20,949 nucleotides of DNA from Mnemiopsis leidyi (lineage: Eukaryota; Ctenophora; Tentaculata; Lobata; Bolinopsidae): NCBI GenBank assembly GCA_000226015.1, contig JH152767.1, positions 2,540-23,488 of the forward strand, read 5' to 3'. Positions within the stretch are counted from its first letter, which is position 1. Every line of letters starts with the position of its first letter. Below are positions 1 through 11,800 of the stretch, piece by piece. The translations under genes were made by a program, and so were the position numbers. A model generated the notes under the pieces. It was not told where the DNA came from. It did no database searches and worked only from the letters and a program-made list of their open reading frames with translations.

Positions 1-435
1 ACATATACGTACGGCGCGAAACAATTCTTGTAGAGCGCCGCGCACAAGTTGGCGGAAAAGTTTGTCGGTGATCGGTATTTTTACACATGTGGCGGATTTG
101 GGCCACGCGAGCTATCAAATTTTGCAAATTTCAGTTTTGAAAAAAAAATTTTTTTACATTTTTTAAAAAATTTTTCAAATTTTTAAAATTTTTTTAAAAA
201 AAATTGGTGGCGGACATGGGCCACCATAGTCAGACAACTTTGCGTTTTGTTATTCATCTAACCAAGTGCTTACGCACGCTACGCGCTTGGCAGCTTTTAT
301 CATCTATGCAGTCACATATTCACAAACTGCTCCCAGTAAATACGTATACCTTGTTTCACGGTGTGACCCTTTTCAAAAAAATTTGGAAAATTTTTAAAAA
401 AATTTCGGGGGGCGTGGCCGTGCGCTAATCAATGT
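1..435. other. Non-coding left edge with AT-rich tracts and two matching hairpins
   Basis: No gene is seen here. Two related imperfect palindromes occur: GTGGC (89-93) pairing with GCCAC (102-106), and GGTGGC (206-211) pairing with GCCACC (220-225). Each has an 8-base loop of the form GGANNTGG. Between them lies a long run of alternating A and T blocks (about 139-205), and a similar block recurs at 375-405. The one open frame here (204-428) has no recognisable product and runs through these repeats. The arrangement looks like mobile-element or satellite debris. Confidence 0.5.
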
Positions 436-683
436 GTAGCAACTTATTCTTGGGGCGCAGGTGCCACTTTGGGCCCCCGAAATAAGGGCACACTGGAAGC
501 AATTTGTGAAAATATGGCCTAAAAATTGCAATAAATAGCCAAACTATTAAACAAAACACGCTATCTGGTTACTGTTAGGCACGAAGTTAACCTTGCAATG
601 TGCAAAATTGTTCCATATTTTTTAACCATTTGGCGCCCTTTCATGACAGCCCCCGGGGCTGCCGTGGGATCATTACGCCGCTG
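436..683. repeat. Dispersed repeat, copy A (diverged)
   Basis: This segment shares a series of blocks, in the same order, with 1009-1485. The blocks are a gene-free stretch ending in GTGAAAATATGGC, a block AGTTAACCTT, a block TTTGNCGCCC followed by TCATGACAG, and a tail of the form GG-ATC-TTA-CGC-GCTG. The shared order over about 250 bases shows common origin. Copy A lacks the roughly 200-base central stretch found in copy B. It carries no open frame, so it is best read as a non-autonomous element of unknown class. Confidence 0.6.
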
Positions 684-1008
684 AGTGATTGAGTGAACAG
701 TTCTAGGTTGCGTGTAGGAGTTTATTAGTGTTTAATAGTTGGGTTTTGTTACTAATTTGGCTATTAATACTTTGTAACCCAAATTTACAGAGTTCTTTTT
801 GTCTAACAATCTTGAATCTTTCTAATCAAATGAGAACACCAAGATTATAACAGAATTATCTGCCATTATATTTTTTGTTGGGAACGTGTTTGTTTGAAAA
901 AACTTGTGTCCTAGAATCACGAGGTTATAGTAGTATGAATCGCTTTGTTTTGAAATTTAATACATTCAATTCCTTTAGCAGCGTCGCACGGTTGTTGGTT
1001 TAGCTAAT

Positions 1009-1485
1009 AGGGCGCTCCTCGGGAGTAAAAACGTGTCCCCAAGTGGTGCCCCTGGTATAAGGGCTTACTAGGAGAAAGTTGTGAAAATATGGCTAATAAC
1101 CTTAAATGAATAAGGAAGTTTAGAAAAACAATAATTTTCAAAAAAACATTATTGAACCAATCACGCATCAAAACTCTGCAAACCACCAGGCATGTGCACA
1201 CTCCTTTCCACATGAGCTATATTTTCATAGTTTTTGCCACTTTTAGAGGGCTCCGGTATTAAAAAACGGTAGGCTCCCCTCCGGCGGTTGGGGGAGCCGC
1301 CCCCCAACCTCTGAGTCCATCGCCTGAACACCCCAAGTTGCCTCTGTAACAACACCTACAACATGCCTCTGAAACACCCAATTTGGTAGTCACGCAGTTA
1401 ACCTTATTTTTACGACAATTTGACGCCCCTCATGACAGTGCCCATGGCGTAGCTGGGGCTACTGGGGTATCGTTAAGCGCTGTGG
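1009..1485. repeat. Dispersed repeat, copy B, with a G/C-rich central insert
   Basis: This is the second copy of the repeat at 436-683, on the same strand, with a longer middle. The middle holds two overlapping stem-loops: GGCTCCCC (1272-1279) with GGGGAGCC (1291-1298), and GTTGGGGG (1287-1294) with CCCCCAAC (1301-1308). They compete for the same G run. Short open frames on the minus strand here are not recognisable proteins. Element boundaries cannot be fixed from two copies. Confidence 0.6.
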
Positions 1486-2134
1486 TTTATTAATTTTGTC
1501 AAAGTTAGGTCTACAAAACATGATTTGAATTTTATTCTTCTACATGACTATGAAATGTGATCAAATTATATGTATAATAGTAGTAATGCAAGTATTGATA
1601 CTGTTTCAACACTACTTTAACACAGATTATTTGAGAATCACTTTTCTTTGTCATACAGAGAAAAATAACTTTCAAATCAGAACTGTTGTGAGACTACAAT
1701 ACTATACGCTGTTGCCTGGGGACCTCAGGCTAATTGTTGCTTTGGAGGGAAACGTAGAGAGAGCCGCGCAACGCCCGGTAATATACCCCGCTACTTCAAC
1801 TAATCTCCAAATATTGCAGGGATAAGCTTGTTCAATGCTGTGACACTCTTTTGTATATAATAAGGTACACAATCAACAATATGAGTGCTGCTTATGTTTT
1901 TTGAAGGCCCTGAAGCCCAATTATTAGTTGTAATTTTTTAACTTGCTCTAAATTATGGCCCCAGTCCTGCATGATGCATTACCTTAAAAGTTAATACTCA
2001 AAATTGTGATCATGGTTGATATATTTATGATATGACATTGTTTGATTGCACTGCTAATAAAATTAATTATTGTCTTATATATAATTATTGTCTTATTATA
2101 TATAACTCCATTGTGTATTGCTGTTATTATTGTG

Positions 2135-2174
2135 TTTATTATTTATTTGTCTGCTTTATTATTTATTTGTCTGC
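2135..2174. repeat. Tandem duplication, 20-base unit x2
   Basis: The unit TTTATTATTTATTTGTCTGC occurs twice head to tail without mismatch, at 2135-2154 and 2155-2174. It looks like a recent slippage product. Confidence 0.9.
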
Positions 2175-2450
2175 TTTTGACCTATCTGTGTACAATGTAA
2201 AGGTTGCACTAAAGATTGGACTGCACGGAACCCCTTAGCTTCCATTCCTTGTTTAACATGGGGTGCAGCAAGTATTTCCACTAAGTTCGCCAGGCTAGGC
2301 ACATATTCAGATCTTTAGTGCAGAAGTAGTATATATACTTTTCTATTGGTATATTAAATTTCCTTGTGTTTCAAATGTGATAACACAGTACTCTTGAATT
2401 GATGCGAGATTTTGATAATAAGCTAGTCGTTATGTGAGCAACGGGGCAGG

Positions 2451-2476
2451 GTACGTCTCACCAGTACGTCTCACCA
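2451..2476. repeat. Tandem duplication, 13-base unit x2
   Basis: GTACGTCTCACCA occurs twice in direct succession without mismatch. Confidence 0.85.
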
Positions 2477-2671
2477 GACTACTGAATTAATGTAAAGGTT
2501 GCAAGTTATGGTGTAACTAGACCTGTGTTATCTATTTTTTGTTGGAGTTGGTTTTTGTAGATATCGGGGTAATTTAAATATTGTGGGTAATATCGGTTAT
2601 TAGATTAACCCATTAATTTTGTTTGATTGCTATTTAATGATGCTAAATAAAATTAAGCTTTATTCTTACAA

Positions 2672-2704
2672 ATTCATATTCATTTTGATTTAATATCAGA
2701 TGAC
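2672..2704 (+). promoter_or_regulatory. 3' splice acceptor just before the LRRIQ1 start codon
   Basis: A T-rich tract ends in ATATCAG (AG at 2698-2699), and only five bases later comes the ATG at 2705. The ATG at 2700 is in another frame and meets TGA at once, so 2705 is the usable start. The site can be a cis acceptor following a 5'-UTR exon further upstream, or a trans-splice site. The sequence alone does not decide between them. Confidence 0.5.
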
Positions 2705-2849
2705 ATGATCTTTGAAGTTGATGATGCTTGGGCAGAAAATGAACTTGAGAGACAACTCAGAAGTCTGACTCCCATCGATGACCTAGAAGAGGCTGAAAAT
2801 AAGCTAAGTCTTCTAAAATCTTACAGAAAAGATGACGACTTGAATTTTG
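2705..2849 (+). CDS. LRRIQ1: LRRIQ1 exon 1 (coding start)
   Basis: It encodes 48 residues from MIFEVDDAWAENELERQL onward and ends in phase 1 before GTAGGT. The start fits the short acidic N-terminus of vertebrate LRRIQ1. Confidence 0.75.
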
Positions 2850-5800
2850 GTAGGTATGACCGATTACCGATTCTTGTGAATGTTAGCTATAATTAACTTG
2901 AACCTAATTTGAAACCTTTTAACAATTAGTGTGCCAAATCTGCAGAGTTATACCTAACAAAAAATTACCCTACAATCTTATGCTGTAGTGTGCACTCTAT
3001 GAAAAAGAAGGCTTATCTTATGACTAAAGAAGGTCATGTTTGTGAATAATTCTGTAATAACATCATTTAATGATCTTCCATGATTTATGTAACAAATTTT
3101 TACTAGCTTATTGTCCCCTTATTCAGAGACTGCTGGTAATGTTCAATCTGTCACTGATGACATACTTCCTGAGTCTGCAGAACTTTTCTTTTCTCTTATA
3201 CAGCACACTAGTAATGCTGTCGAACAAGAATTGCTTGAATGTCAAACTTTGATTGACAAACAGGTTAGGAGCATGTTCTCTTCAATTGTTCACTAAAGCA
3301 TACTTGAGTAATACCTATGTTCTGTTAATGTTAAAAATAACACAGCTTTAATCCGTTACCATTCCTAGTAATGTATTTAAGAGTATCATGTGTGAGATTT
3401 CTTTTTTTATATTAAGAGAACTGCCTATAAGCTCCTGTCTTAGGGGCGCCACCAAGAATGTAGTGTTATGAACATTGCTTATCGTTAAGTTTAGTTCTTT
3501 TCGTGGCACTGACTGTGAACATTAGAACTCCTCAGGGACCAGGAGATGAGGATGTCAGCCATTACAGTCCAGGCAATGATAGCCATGGGATTTTGACATG
3601 ATGGTCACAAAAACAATGGCCAGACTGTGCAATAAACCACTGTCCATTCAATTTTCCTAATAAGAGTCTTTCAAAAAGATTTCAGCTGATATGTAAAATG
3701 ATTCTCAAGGAAGTCCATCACAGCCAGGTTGATTTGCTGTTCAAGCAAGTGGACACCGAAAGGTGGTAACTTCTTTTTAATGCCTGGGTAATGGTGTGTA
3801 ATCTGTTTAGTGTTCCTTTGCATTCAAGGAACCTGCAGTTTGGTGTTTCTTTACTCCCTGCAAGTAACCTGAGGTTGCGTTGTCTTTTACCTGCAAAAAT
3901 CTGGGGTTTGAGTGAGGTGTGGTAACAGGAGAGTGTGAGAAATAAAGCATTTGGCACACTGTTGTCAGCTTACTCACTAGCAGCAGTGCATGTCCAAAGT
4001 GAGGCAGAATTAATGCCTGCCAACTGGATGACCTGACATCGACAGTGCAACCTGCCTTGGCTGAAGGACCAGTTATGAATTAGGATAGGCAGCATCTCAC
4101 ATCCTACCTCGGAGGTTTTCTCAAGTATGACAGGACACACTCATTTAATTTTCTGGCCCAATCTGTTCAGTAACTCCCCGACCCAGCACCACATCTGATG
4201 GAAGATGTGGTCTGAAATAAGTTTTTTGTAAGCACAAATGCTTCTTCGAGGAAAAGACATGAGCACTGGAAAAACTGACCAAAAACGTGACAGAGATTCT
4301 TACCTTATAAGTTAAATTTAATCCAGTGATACATAAAGTAATACCTAATTAATAGCTCATGCTGATCTTTGGAATATTCCAGCCTCTTCAGTTCCTCAAC
4401 CGATGATAAATATTTTTATCTAGATAGAACAGTATACAATAAAAACAGAATCAGAAGAAAACGAAGATGACTGGGAGGAAGAGTTTATATTGACAACTAA
4501 TACTGATCTTATGGCGGAGTCTTCTCCTGTTGATGTTGGTGTTTTGCTTCTTAAACATTATACTTGATGGTTACTTTAACTTGAATTTAATGATTAAATC
4601 TGTTAAGTTATTATTTTAAGTAATGCTGTAATAATTGTGTTTAAAGGGCTTCTTGGTTTGTAAATTGTTTTTTCAGGATGGTAGCACAAGTTCAGATCAA
4701 GATGCAGATGGGCGAACATTTACAAGTTATCAGCTTAAGGTTCAATCCGATCTTCCTATTTATCAGGTAAACTGATCCAAGTGTCTTGTATGTTGTTTGT
4801 AGTCACTAGTCATAGATACAGATTGTTATTCGTATTTCGTGAATACCTAGATGAGCCAATTTTTGGATAAATAGATTGGTAGGCAATTCTAAATTCGATA
4901 CAGTAGAAGAGTATTTAAAAAGATAGAAAATACATGGATCGTCTCAACTATTACATTGTAGTGTGACATATAATGTACCTTGATTTATCGTATTATGTAC
5001 TTTGTTGTGGCTTGCACTTAAATGGGCCCAGGTTTCCCAAGTCTCTGTTTTGTCTCAAGCGAACACTGAAGAATCCAACATGGCTGAAATTGAGGCTGAG
5101 AAGGAGAGAAAAGAAAGAGAACTAGAAAGGAGCAAAAAGATGGAAGCAGAAAGAATGAGACTTGAAGCTTTGCAGAAGGTTTGTTGTTGCTGCAATTCTC
5201 TTATCAATAAGTTCATATCTTTTTTTTAAATTGTGAAGGCTTAATAAATTTGGACTGATAGATTAGAATACCCAATTTGAAAAAAATGTCACTCCGGTCT
5301 GAAAAGGTTCAAAATTTTATATAATGTATTGTTTCATACATTTCAAAATGTTAACAAGAATCTTAGGACGTTTTAAACTTGCAAAACAGCCTTCAATATT
5401 AAAAAATAATGCTATAGCTAATGATCTAATTTAATTTCACAAAACAGGTACAAGTCCATTATATAACGATAACATTTTCGCTTAATTTCACGCGGTCAGC
5501 TAAATTTTATTAATAGTTGGGGTTATACGGGGGAGGTGCCGAAGGGCCGGATGATTGGATGCCGGATGGTTGGTTGCCAGATAGTTGGATACCGGATGGT
5601 CGGTTGTACGCGAAGAAAGGTTGCTCTCCATACCATGGTTGTTGTGCTGCGTGTTGTTGAGGCTGAGCGAAGGATGGAAACTGCATCTGTGCAGGTTGCT
5701 GGATCATGTTGATGTTCTGTATCACATTAGGTTGAGAGGGAGGGGCTGTATTCACGTTGTTAACCACGACGTTTCCAACTCCCCCTGCTGCCACCACTCT

Positions 5801-8800
5801 GGTTCTATTGCAGCACTTTTTGTAGCAGTAACAGCCGCAACCTATCCACAGCCCCACGACAAGGAAAGTTGAAATGACGGACCCTATCCATGCGCCATCG
5901 TTACCTGTCTCTATGTCGGCACTTGTGTCTTCGTCACAGCAAGCAACAGAAAACAGCACTCCTGCCGCAACCATTACCCACTTAAGTTGGGGTCTCATAC
6001 CTTGCAGTAAAACAGTCTTAATATTTAACATGGATAAAGTATAGGTAGTATGATTGACTTAGCCAAAATAAGCCATTTATAGAGAACAGTATTCTTGGGG
6101 ATTTGTCGCAAACTTACTTTAGTGGCCGACAACTTGGCTCCCTGGAATTCTTGCTTTTACGGTGATCAGATGACAGATCGCGTTACCAAATCAGTGACGA
6201 TTATGATTTTAATTAGTGATGATCATAATGACGGGGCTGACGAATATTTTCGATTTTAGTGGATTACATCATCTATAAATCTAAAGGAGGCGATCTAGCA
6301 TTGAGCTAAACATCATGTGATACTCTCCATAGTTTAATTGTTGGCGAACTTATCAGTGCAGCTGTTAAGGAGTACTGTAGCCTATGTCATAACCTCAAGT
6401 ACTGAAGGATGATAGTACAGATTATTCGCTACATTTCAAAATGCCTACATTTATCGAAATTCCTAACGTGTCAGAGGGGACCAAAGCAGCAGCTCTACTA
6501 GGTATCGCATGCAAGGCACCTTTCTATCATCTGTTTCGCCAAGATAATAACTTATATGGTAGCAGCAGGTCATCACTGTATCTTACCGCGACAGGTTCGT
6601 GTCGGCAGGACGGTGTGCCACACTCAACTGTGTGACCTCTGCTCGTTTTACACACTTTAGCCGGACTTAACTTATTTGTCATTAGCCAAAGCTTTTGAAA
6701 TATTGTTGAATGATTTAGCAGTTAATGCTAATATCATCTTATTCAATTTTATTTTTCAGATATTGTACATGGACCTCTTGAAAAAAGCCAAAATCTAACA
6801 GCAATCAAAAATACAAGAAGAAGCAAACAGCTATCAGACAACTATAAGATGTGCAATGCATCACATTTTTCTTTAGGGGGCCAAGTTGTCGGTGATCTAA
6901 ATAGTTACACGAGTGTCAAATCAATAAACCGTTTATTGGTTTGTTGATTATCTAGGTTGGTAGATATCAGGGGGCCAAGTGGTTAGGTAGCTGCTGACTT
7001 TTACATGTGACAGCCATTGACCAATGAGCAGCCAGGTAGGGCCATTCAATATCGAGAAACGTTCTCACATGCCGAAGCGAATTTGCTTGAAATTTTCAAA
7101 TACCTTTCTCTATTGACAAGGTTAAACTAAAACAAATCAATATTGGTGAGATGAAAACAAAGTCAAACTATTAAGGCACCACCACAAATTCCAATTGTCG
7201 CATTTAACAATCAGTCACGAGGCGATTTGATTTCTGGCGTTACCATGAGAACGTGCAGTATTCAATATTCATCATAACGCATAATTCTTTAGAATATTAT
7301 GTCCTTCGTCATGGGGACCAGGACTAGCTCTACTTTTACTTTTGAGTTAAAATAAAAAAACAAATTTCTAATACACTTCTAACTTGTTTTAATTTCTGTA
7401 CTTCAGAATATATAATTCATAGTGATTACTATCGAAATTCAAAATTCAAGACAGGAAGTGACAGGCCTATTTGATGCTCTGACCCTTATCAGATTGAGCT
7501 GCAGAAGATCGAGGAAGAAATGAGACTAGCTGAAGAGGTTTTACAGAAGGAGCTACTGGAACACGAACTGAAGATCAAACAAATGACTGAACGTCTTAAC
7601 CTAGAGAAGAAGCTACACGCAGAAGAGATGAGGAAACAAGGGGAGGAAACTCTTAAAAAGAGAGAATTCTCTGCTGTGAAGATACAGGCCTATTTTAGGG
7701 GCATGAGGTAAATGTTACTGTTGCTAAGATAATATTTTATAATGAGCATTATTTGATGTGAGATTTTTCTTAAGTTCAGAAAACACTGTAGAAATTTTGC
7801 TTCTGAACATCTATCTGGGCTATAGACAGATTAGTATTTAAGGAAATTGCGAGACCTCACAAAAATCACGCCAAGATAAACAAGAAAAATTTGTTAACCA
7901 TGTCGGTACAGTACAACTACATTCTCAAGAGCTTAGCCGAAATATTTAGTAACACATTTTCGTATCTCAGAACTAGAAAGCTACACAAAGAAGAATTAGA
8001 TAGGAGAATTGCGTTGAAGAAGGAAGAGCTAATGGAGGAACAGCTAAGATACTACGAGGAACTTATCAGAAAGGAACGTGAGGCCGTCGAAGCAGAGCTC
8101 AAACAAAGACGAGAGGAAGAAGAAGAACGAAGAAAAGAGGAGCTTAGGGCAGACGAAATAAGAAAGAGACATTTGGAGAAGATTAGGAAGAGAGAGGAAG
8201 AGGAGGAACGGATAAGGGTGGAGTCGGAGAAAAAAGAGAAAGCCAAAAAAGATGAGGAAGAGGAGAGATCGAGATTGATGTCTGCCCAGGTTTTACATTG
8301 GTTAAAGGAAAACGAGAATGAAAATGGACAGAGTTCTTCAGGAATTGGCCTGATCTCTAAAGAAGAGGAACAATTGGATCGTGAAAATACCAATATTGAA
8401 GATAGCTCGGAAGATTTTGTCAATGATTTTGGAACCACGGATATTAATTATAACAGAGGGAAGCACCAAGATGATAAAGTTGGAACCGATCTTGCTTTTC
8501 CAATTGCCAAGCATACGATTGACTTGGTCAGGAATGAAAATTCTGTCCTGAGAAATAATATAAACAATATTCAAGGTGATGATAATTTCAATGCCAACCA
8601 AAAATTTGTGCTAGACAACAAGTTGCTGTCAATAGCCCCTGAGAATGATAACGAATCTAGAAAATGTAAGTCCTCTTTTCTGGGGAGCATAGCAAGCAAG
8701 GCAAAAAAATTTTTGATGTCATCCTCCTCGAGCACAAATTTCACAAAAACGAAAAATGAAAGAGTTGATAAGAACTGCAATCAATCTACGAAATCGTCCG

Positions 8801-11800
8801 AGCTCCAAAACACTCCAAACTCAGAAACAAAATTGAAAAATGAAAAATTTGATAAAAATTGTAATCAGTCTACGAAATCATCCGAGCTCAAAATCACTCC
8901 CAACTCTAATGCAAAGTCGAACTTACAAAGAACAGATCACAAGAAAAGTTTGGAAAACACTACAATAACTACCAATGTTAAGGCTGAAAACGAAAATTAT
9001 ATGTCAGGTGATGTATCAGTTTCTAAGGAAACGGCACTTCCGACCAATCAAAAACAGGCTGATCAAAGACAGAAAACAAAGAATACTTCGGCGGCCATTG
9101 TGCAGTCAGAGAATCCAGCTGATACTGAAATTCGTTCTCTCTCTCATAACAACAATCAACTTCAGTCACAGTGTACTGAAAAAGTTGTAAATGCCGAGAA
9201 TGAGCCACTGCTGCATCATAACTCTCCGAGTGTGGCACCGAAAATTAAAAAATGCGCAGCAGTTTCATCCGAACCACAAACGGAGTGTCCTCCGACCATC
9301 TCCAACAGTTTAAACAATGTTCAGTATCACACCAACAGTTTAAACAATGTTCAGTATCACACCAACCCCCTCTCGAACAGTATTGACATGTCTCTAACAC
9401 CTCGTCCTCCTTTACCAAAAGTAGCAGTGTCACTTGATCTCAGTCACAATCGAGCTGCCATTTCTCCTCCTCCCAATACTAGAGCTTCTCATGCTGCTAA
9501 AGCAGAGTACCGGCGTAAGCGCAAGCTACGTGAGGATGTGAGTCTTGCCAGACAAATATCGGATGTTTCTAGAAGTACGTCACCTTCAAAGTATAAAACA
9601 AAACAGTCCGTTCAGCTAGACTGGAGTCTCTTTGTGACCGAGTTTGAGACAAGTTATAAAAACTGGAGGGAGTTGGGTCTGCCTTGGAGTGAACATCCGC
9701 GACCTCCATCCACTGCTAATTCCAGTAGACAAACTCAAAACTCCCTGCCACATCTTGAACCAAGGATTGTGAACAACTCATGTCTGGTGGAGAATTACAC
9801 AGACAGCGCTCTGACCAACCCACGGTGCGCAGAAGTGTATGTGCGGAACTGCTCAAATTGCGCGGTCTTGTTAAACCAGGAGGAGGTGAAGCTACTGTCT
9901 CTTCAACGCTGCTCAGAGTGTGTCCTCAACCTCGTCAACAGTCAGATCAGGTATTGTCTCTGTCATATTTAGATCATTTCTTCCGTGGTTTGAAATGGTT
10001 TAAAAGCCGAATCACCTCTTGTATCGGTATATAATTTACCGAGTATCCATGCTTAATTCTTAAATAACGGCGCTTTTATTATGCTTCATTCTAAGTTTTC
10101 GATGTGCATTGTGCCTTTTACAGTGAACATTTGTATATGTACAAAAAAAACAGATACATATATATATGTATCTGTGTTTTTTGGTACAGTAGTGCCGAAG
10201 GGGTAACCTTGGAGATTATATTTACCGGAGACCCTCCTCCTTTAACTGGGACAAATCCCAACTTTTATTCAGGTACCTGGAAATTACAGAATGCGAGCTG
10301 GCTCAAATTGGCAAGCTTCCAGGAGATCTGACCATGTTGGATTTGAGTAGGAACACCATCTCCAGACTTATTCCGTTGTCCTGTTCAAACCTTGTAAATG
10401 TAAGTAGAGATAAGTTCGTTCCTTCTTTGTTATCTAGTTTTTGTTCGTTTTAAAAATTGTTCATTATTAATCTATATTCGAGCATGATGTACCTGACTCA
10501 TCTATTCAATTTTATTTATCTAAACGTCCACGATTGCTCGATTGGTCGTCGTTTTGGTTCCATCCATGATTATTCCTATCAATTATCTAACCTCTAAGTA
10601 TCTTTAACCCTGAAATCTTCTCTCAACACAATTATCAAACTAGTTTCATGATAATATGATACCCACCTTATTTCTAGGGAAGTCAGGACGTTGAGCGATT
10701 TAACCGTTATACAAAAAATTAAATATACTTACCCCAGTAAATAGTCATGTCTCAAACACCTGTTCAGCTCTCTAAGTCCCTTATCTAGTTTCGAGAAATG
10801 AAGTTTCTCTATTAAGTAATTTTCTTCACAGCATGATCAACTCGTTCATTAGATTTAGTTTCTGGGTTATTTTAAGCGTACTCACACTTGCACTGTCTTG
10901 TCAGTCATTTTATTATCGGTAGCTGTGAATTGTTTTTGTTACACCTGTACCCAGGCTTTTACAGTTATACTGAAGGGGCTCCTGGAAGATTCTAGTTTAA
11001 ACACTTGGTTTATTATGTAATTGAAACAGTGGTAGATACCAAGTAGTAAACAAGTACTAACCTTGAGTTAATGTAGTTCTCTAATTATCCTGACCTTCAC
11101 AAGTACGCGGATGTTTTAAGTGCTAACAACTTCCAGTTAATTGTTTGACTTGACAGTGTATAGTTTAGCGTACAATAGATGTATACTCTGTATTATAGTC
11201 AGTGTATACCTAGCCTATTACCTAAGTTCCCTTCACTTCACAAAAGTTCAATATCAACCTATGTGTCAGCTGCAATACATTTACTTTGCTTTACAGTTCT
11301 ATTTTTACTTCTTATATTACTGTCAGTGTTATTATAAGCAGCGTCATTCAAATATTTAACTTTTCCTTTAAACTACGACCTGGTCGTATAAATAAATGTG
11401 ACCAATGTACGTCACGGTTCTATCACGCCTTATCGCACTTATTTAACTGTTCTATCACGCCTTGACACGATAATTTAACTTCCCTCATTTCACAGTCAAT
11501 GTTCTGCTTGTTGTTGCCTACGCTTATTAGTTAGCTCAAAGTAACCCACTTTTATTTGAACAGATTTGTAAGCTTCGTCATCAACATTCCACATCACGTG
11601 ACCTAAGTTCGGGTCTGCCTCCCACCCAGACAAGATTACGTACAGTTACGCAATTCCAATCAGCACGCCCAAATCCCACCAGTAACTGCAGCTAGCAAGT
11701 GATTGTGACACTACACAGTGCCACCGTCTTAGTGTATCACGCCACCCCTGTGTGAGGACTCACACAACACACTGGATATCACGCCTCTTATAGTACAGGG

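Larger units (their letters stand above)
1486..2671. other. Non-coding stretch upstream of LRRIQ1
   Basis: No coding exon can be supported. The open frames at 1544-1825 and 2032-2238 are not recognisable, and the second is made of AT-rich repeats. Two short tandem duplications lie inside and are listed separately. Upstream control sequences of LRRIQ1 presumably lie here, but no specific promoter element is recognised. Confidence 0.4.

Noticed and set aside
6031-6031. Upstream ATG as start of the membrane-protein gene
   Set aside because: It would put 11 extra residues before an otherwise ideal signal peptide, and the AG two bases before the inner ATG favours 5998.
8052-8438. 128-codon minus-strand frame opposite LRRIQ1 exon 7
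   Set aside because: Ser-rich reverse reading of the Glu/Lys-rich coiled coil; a shadow.
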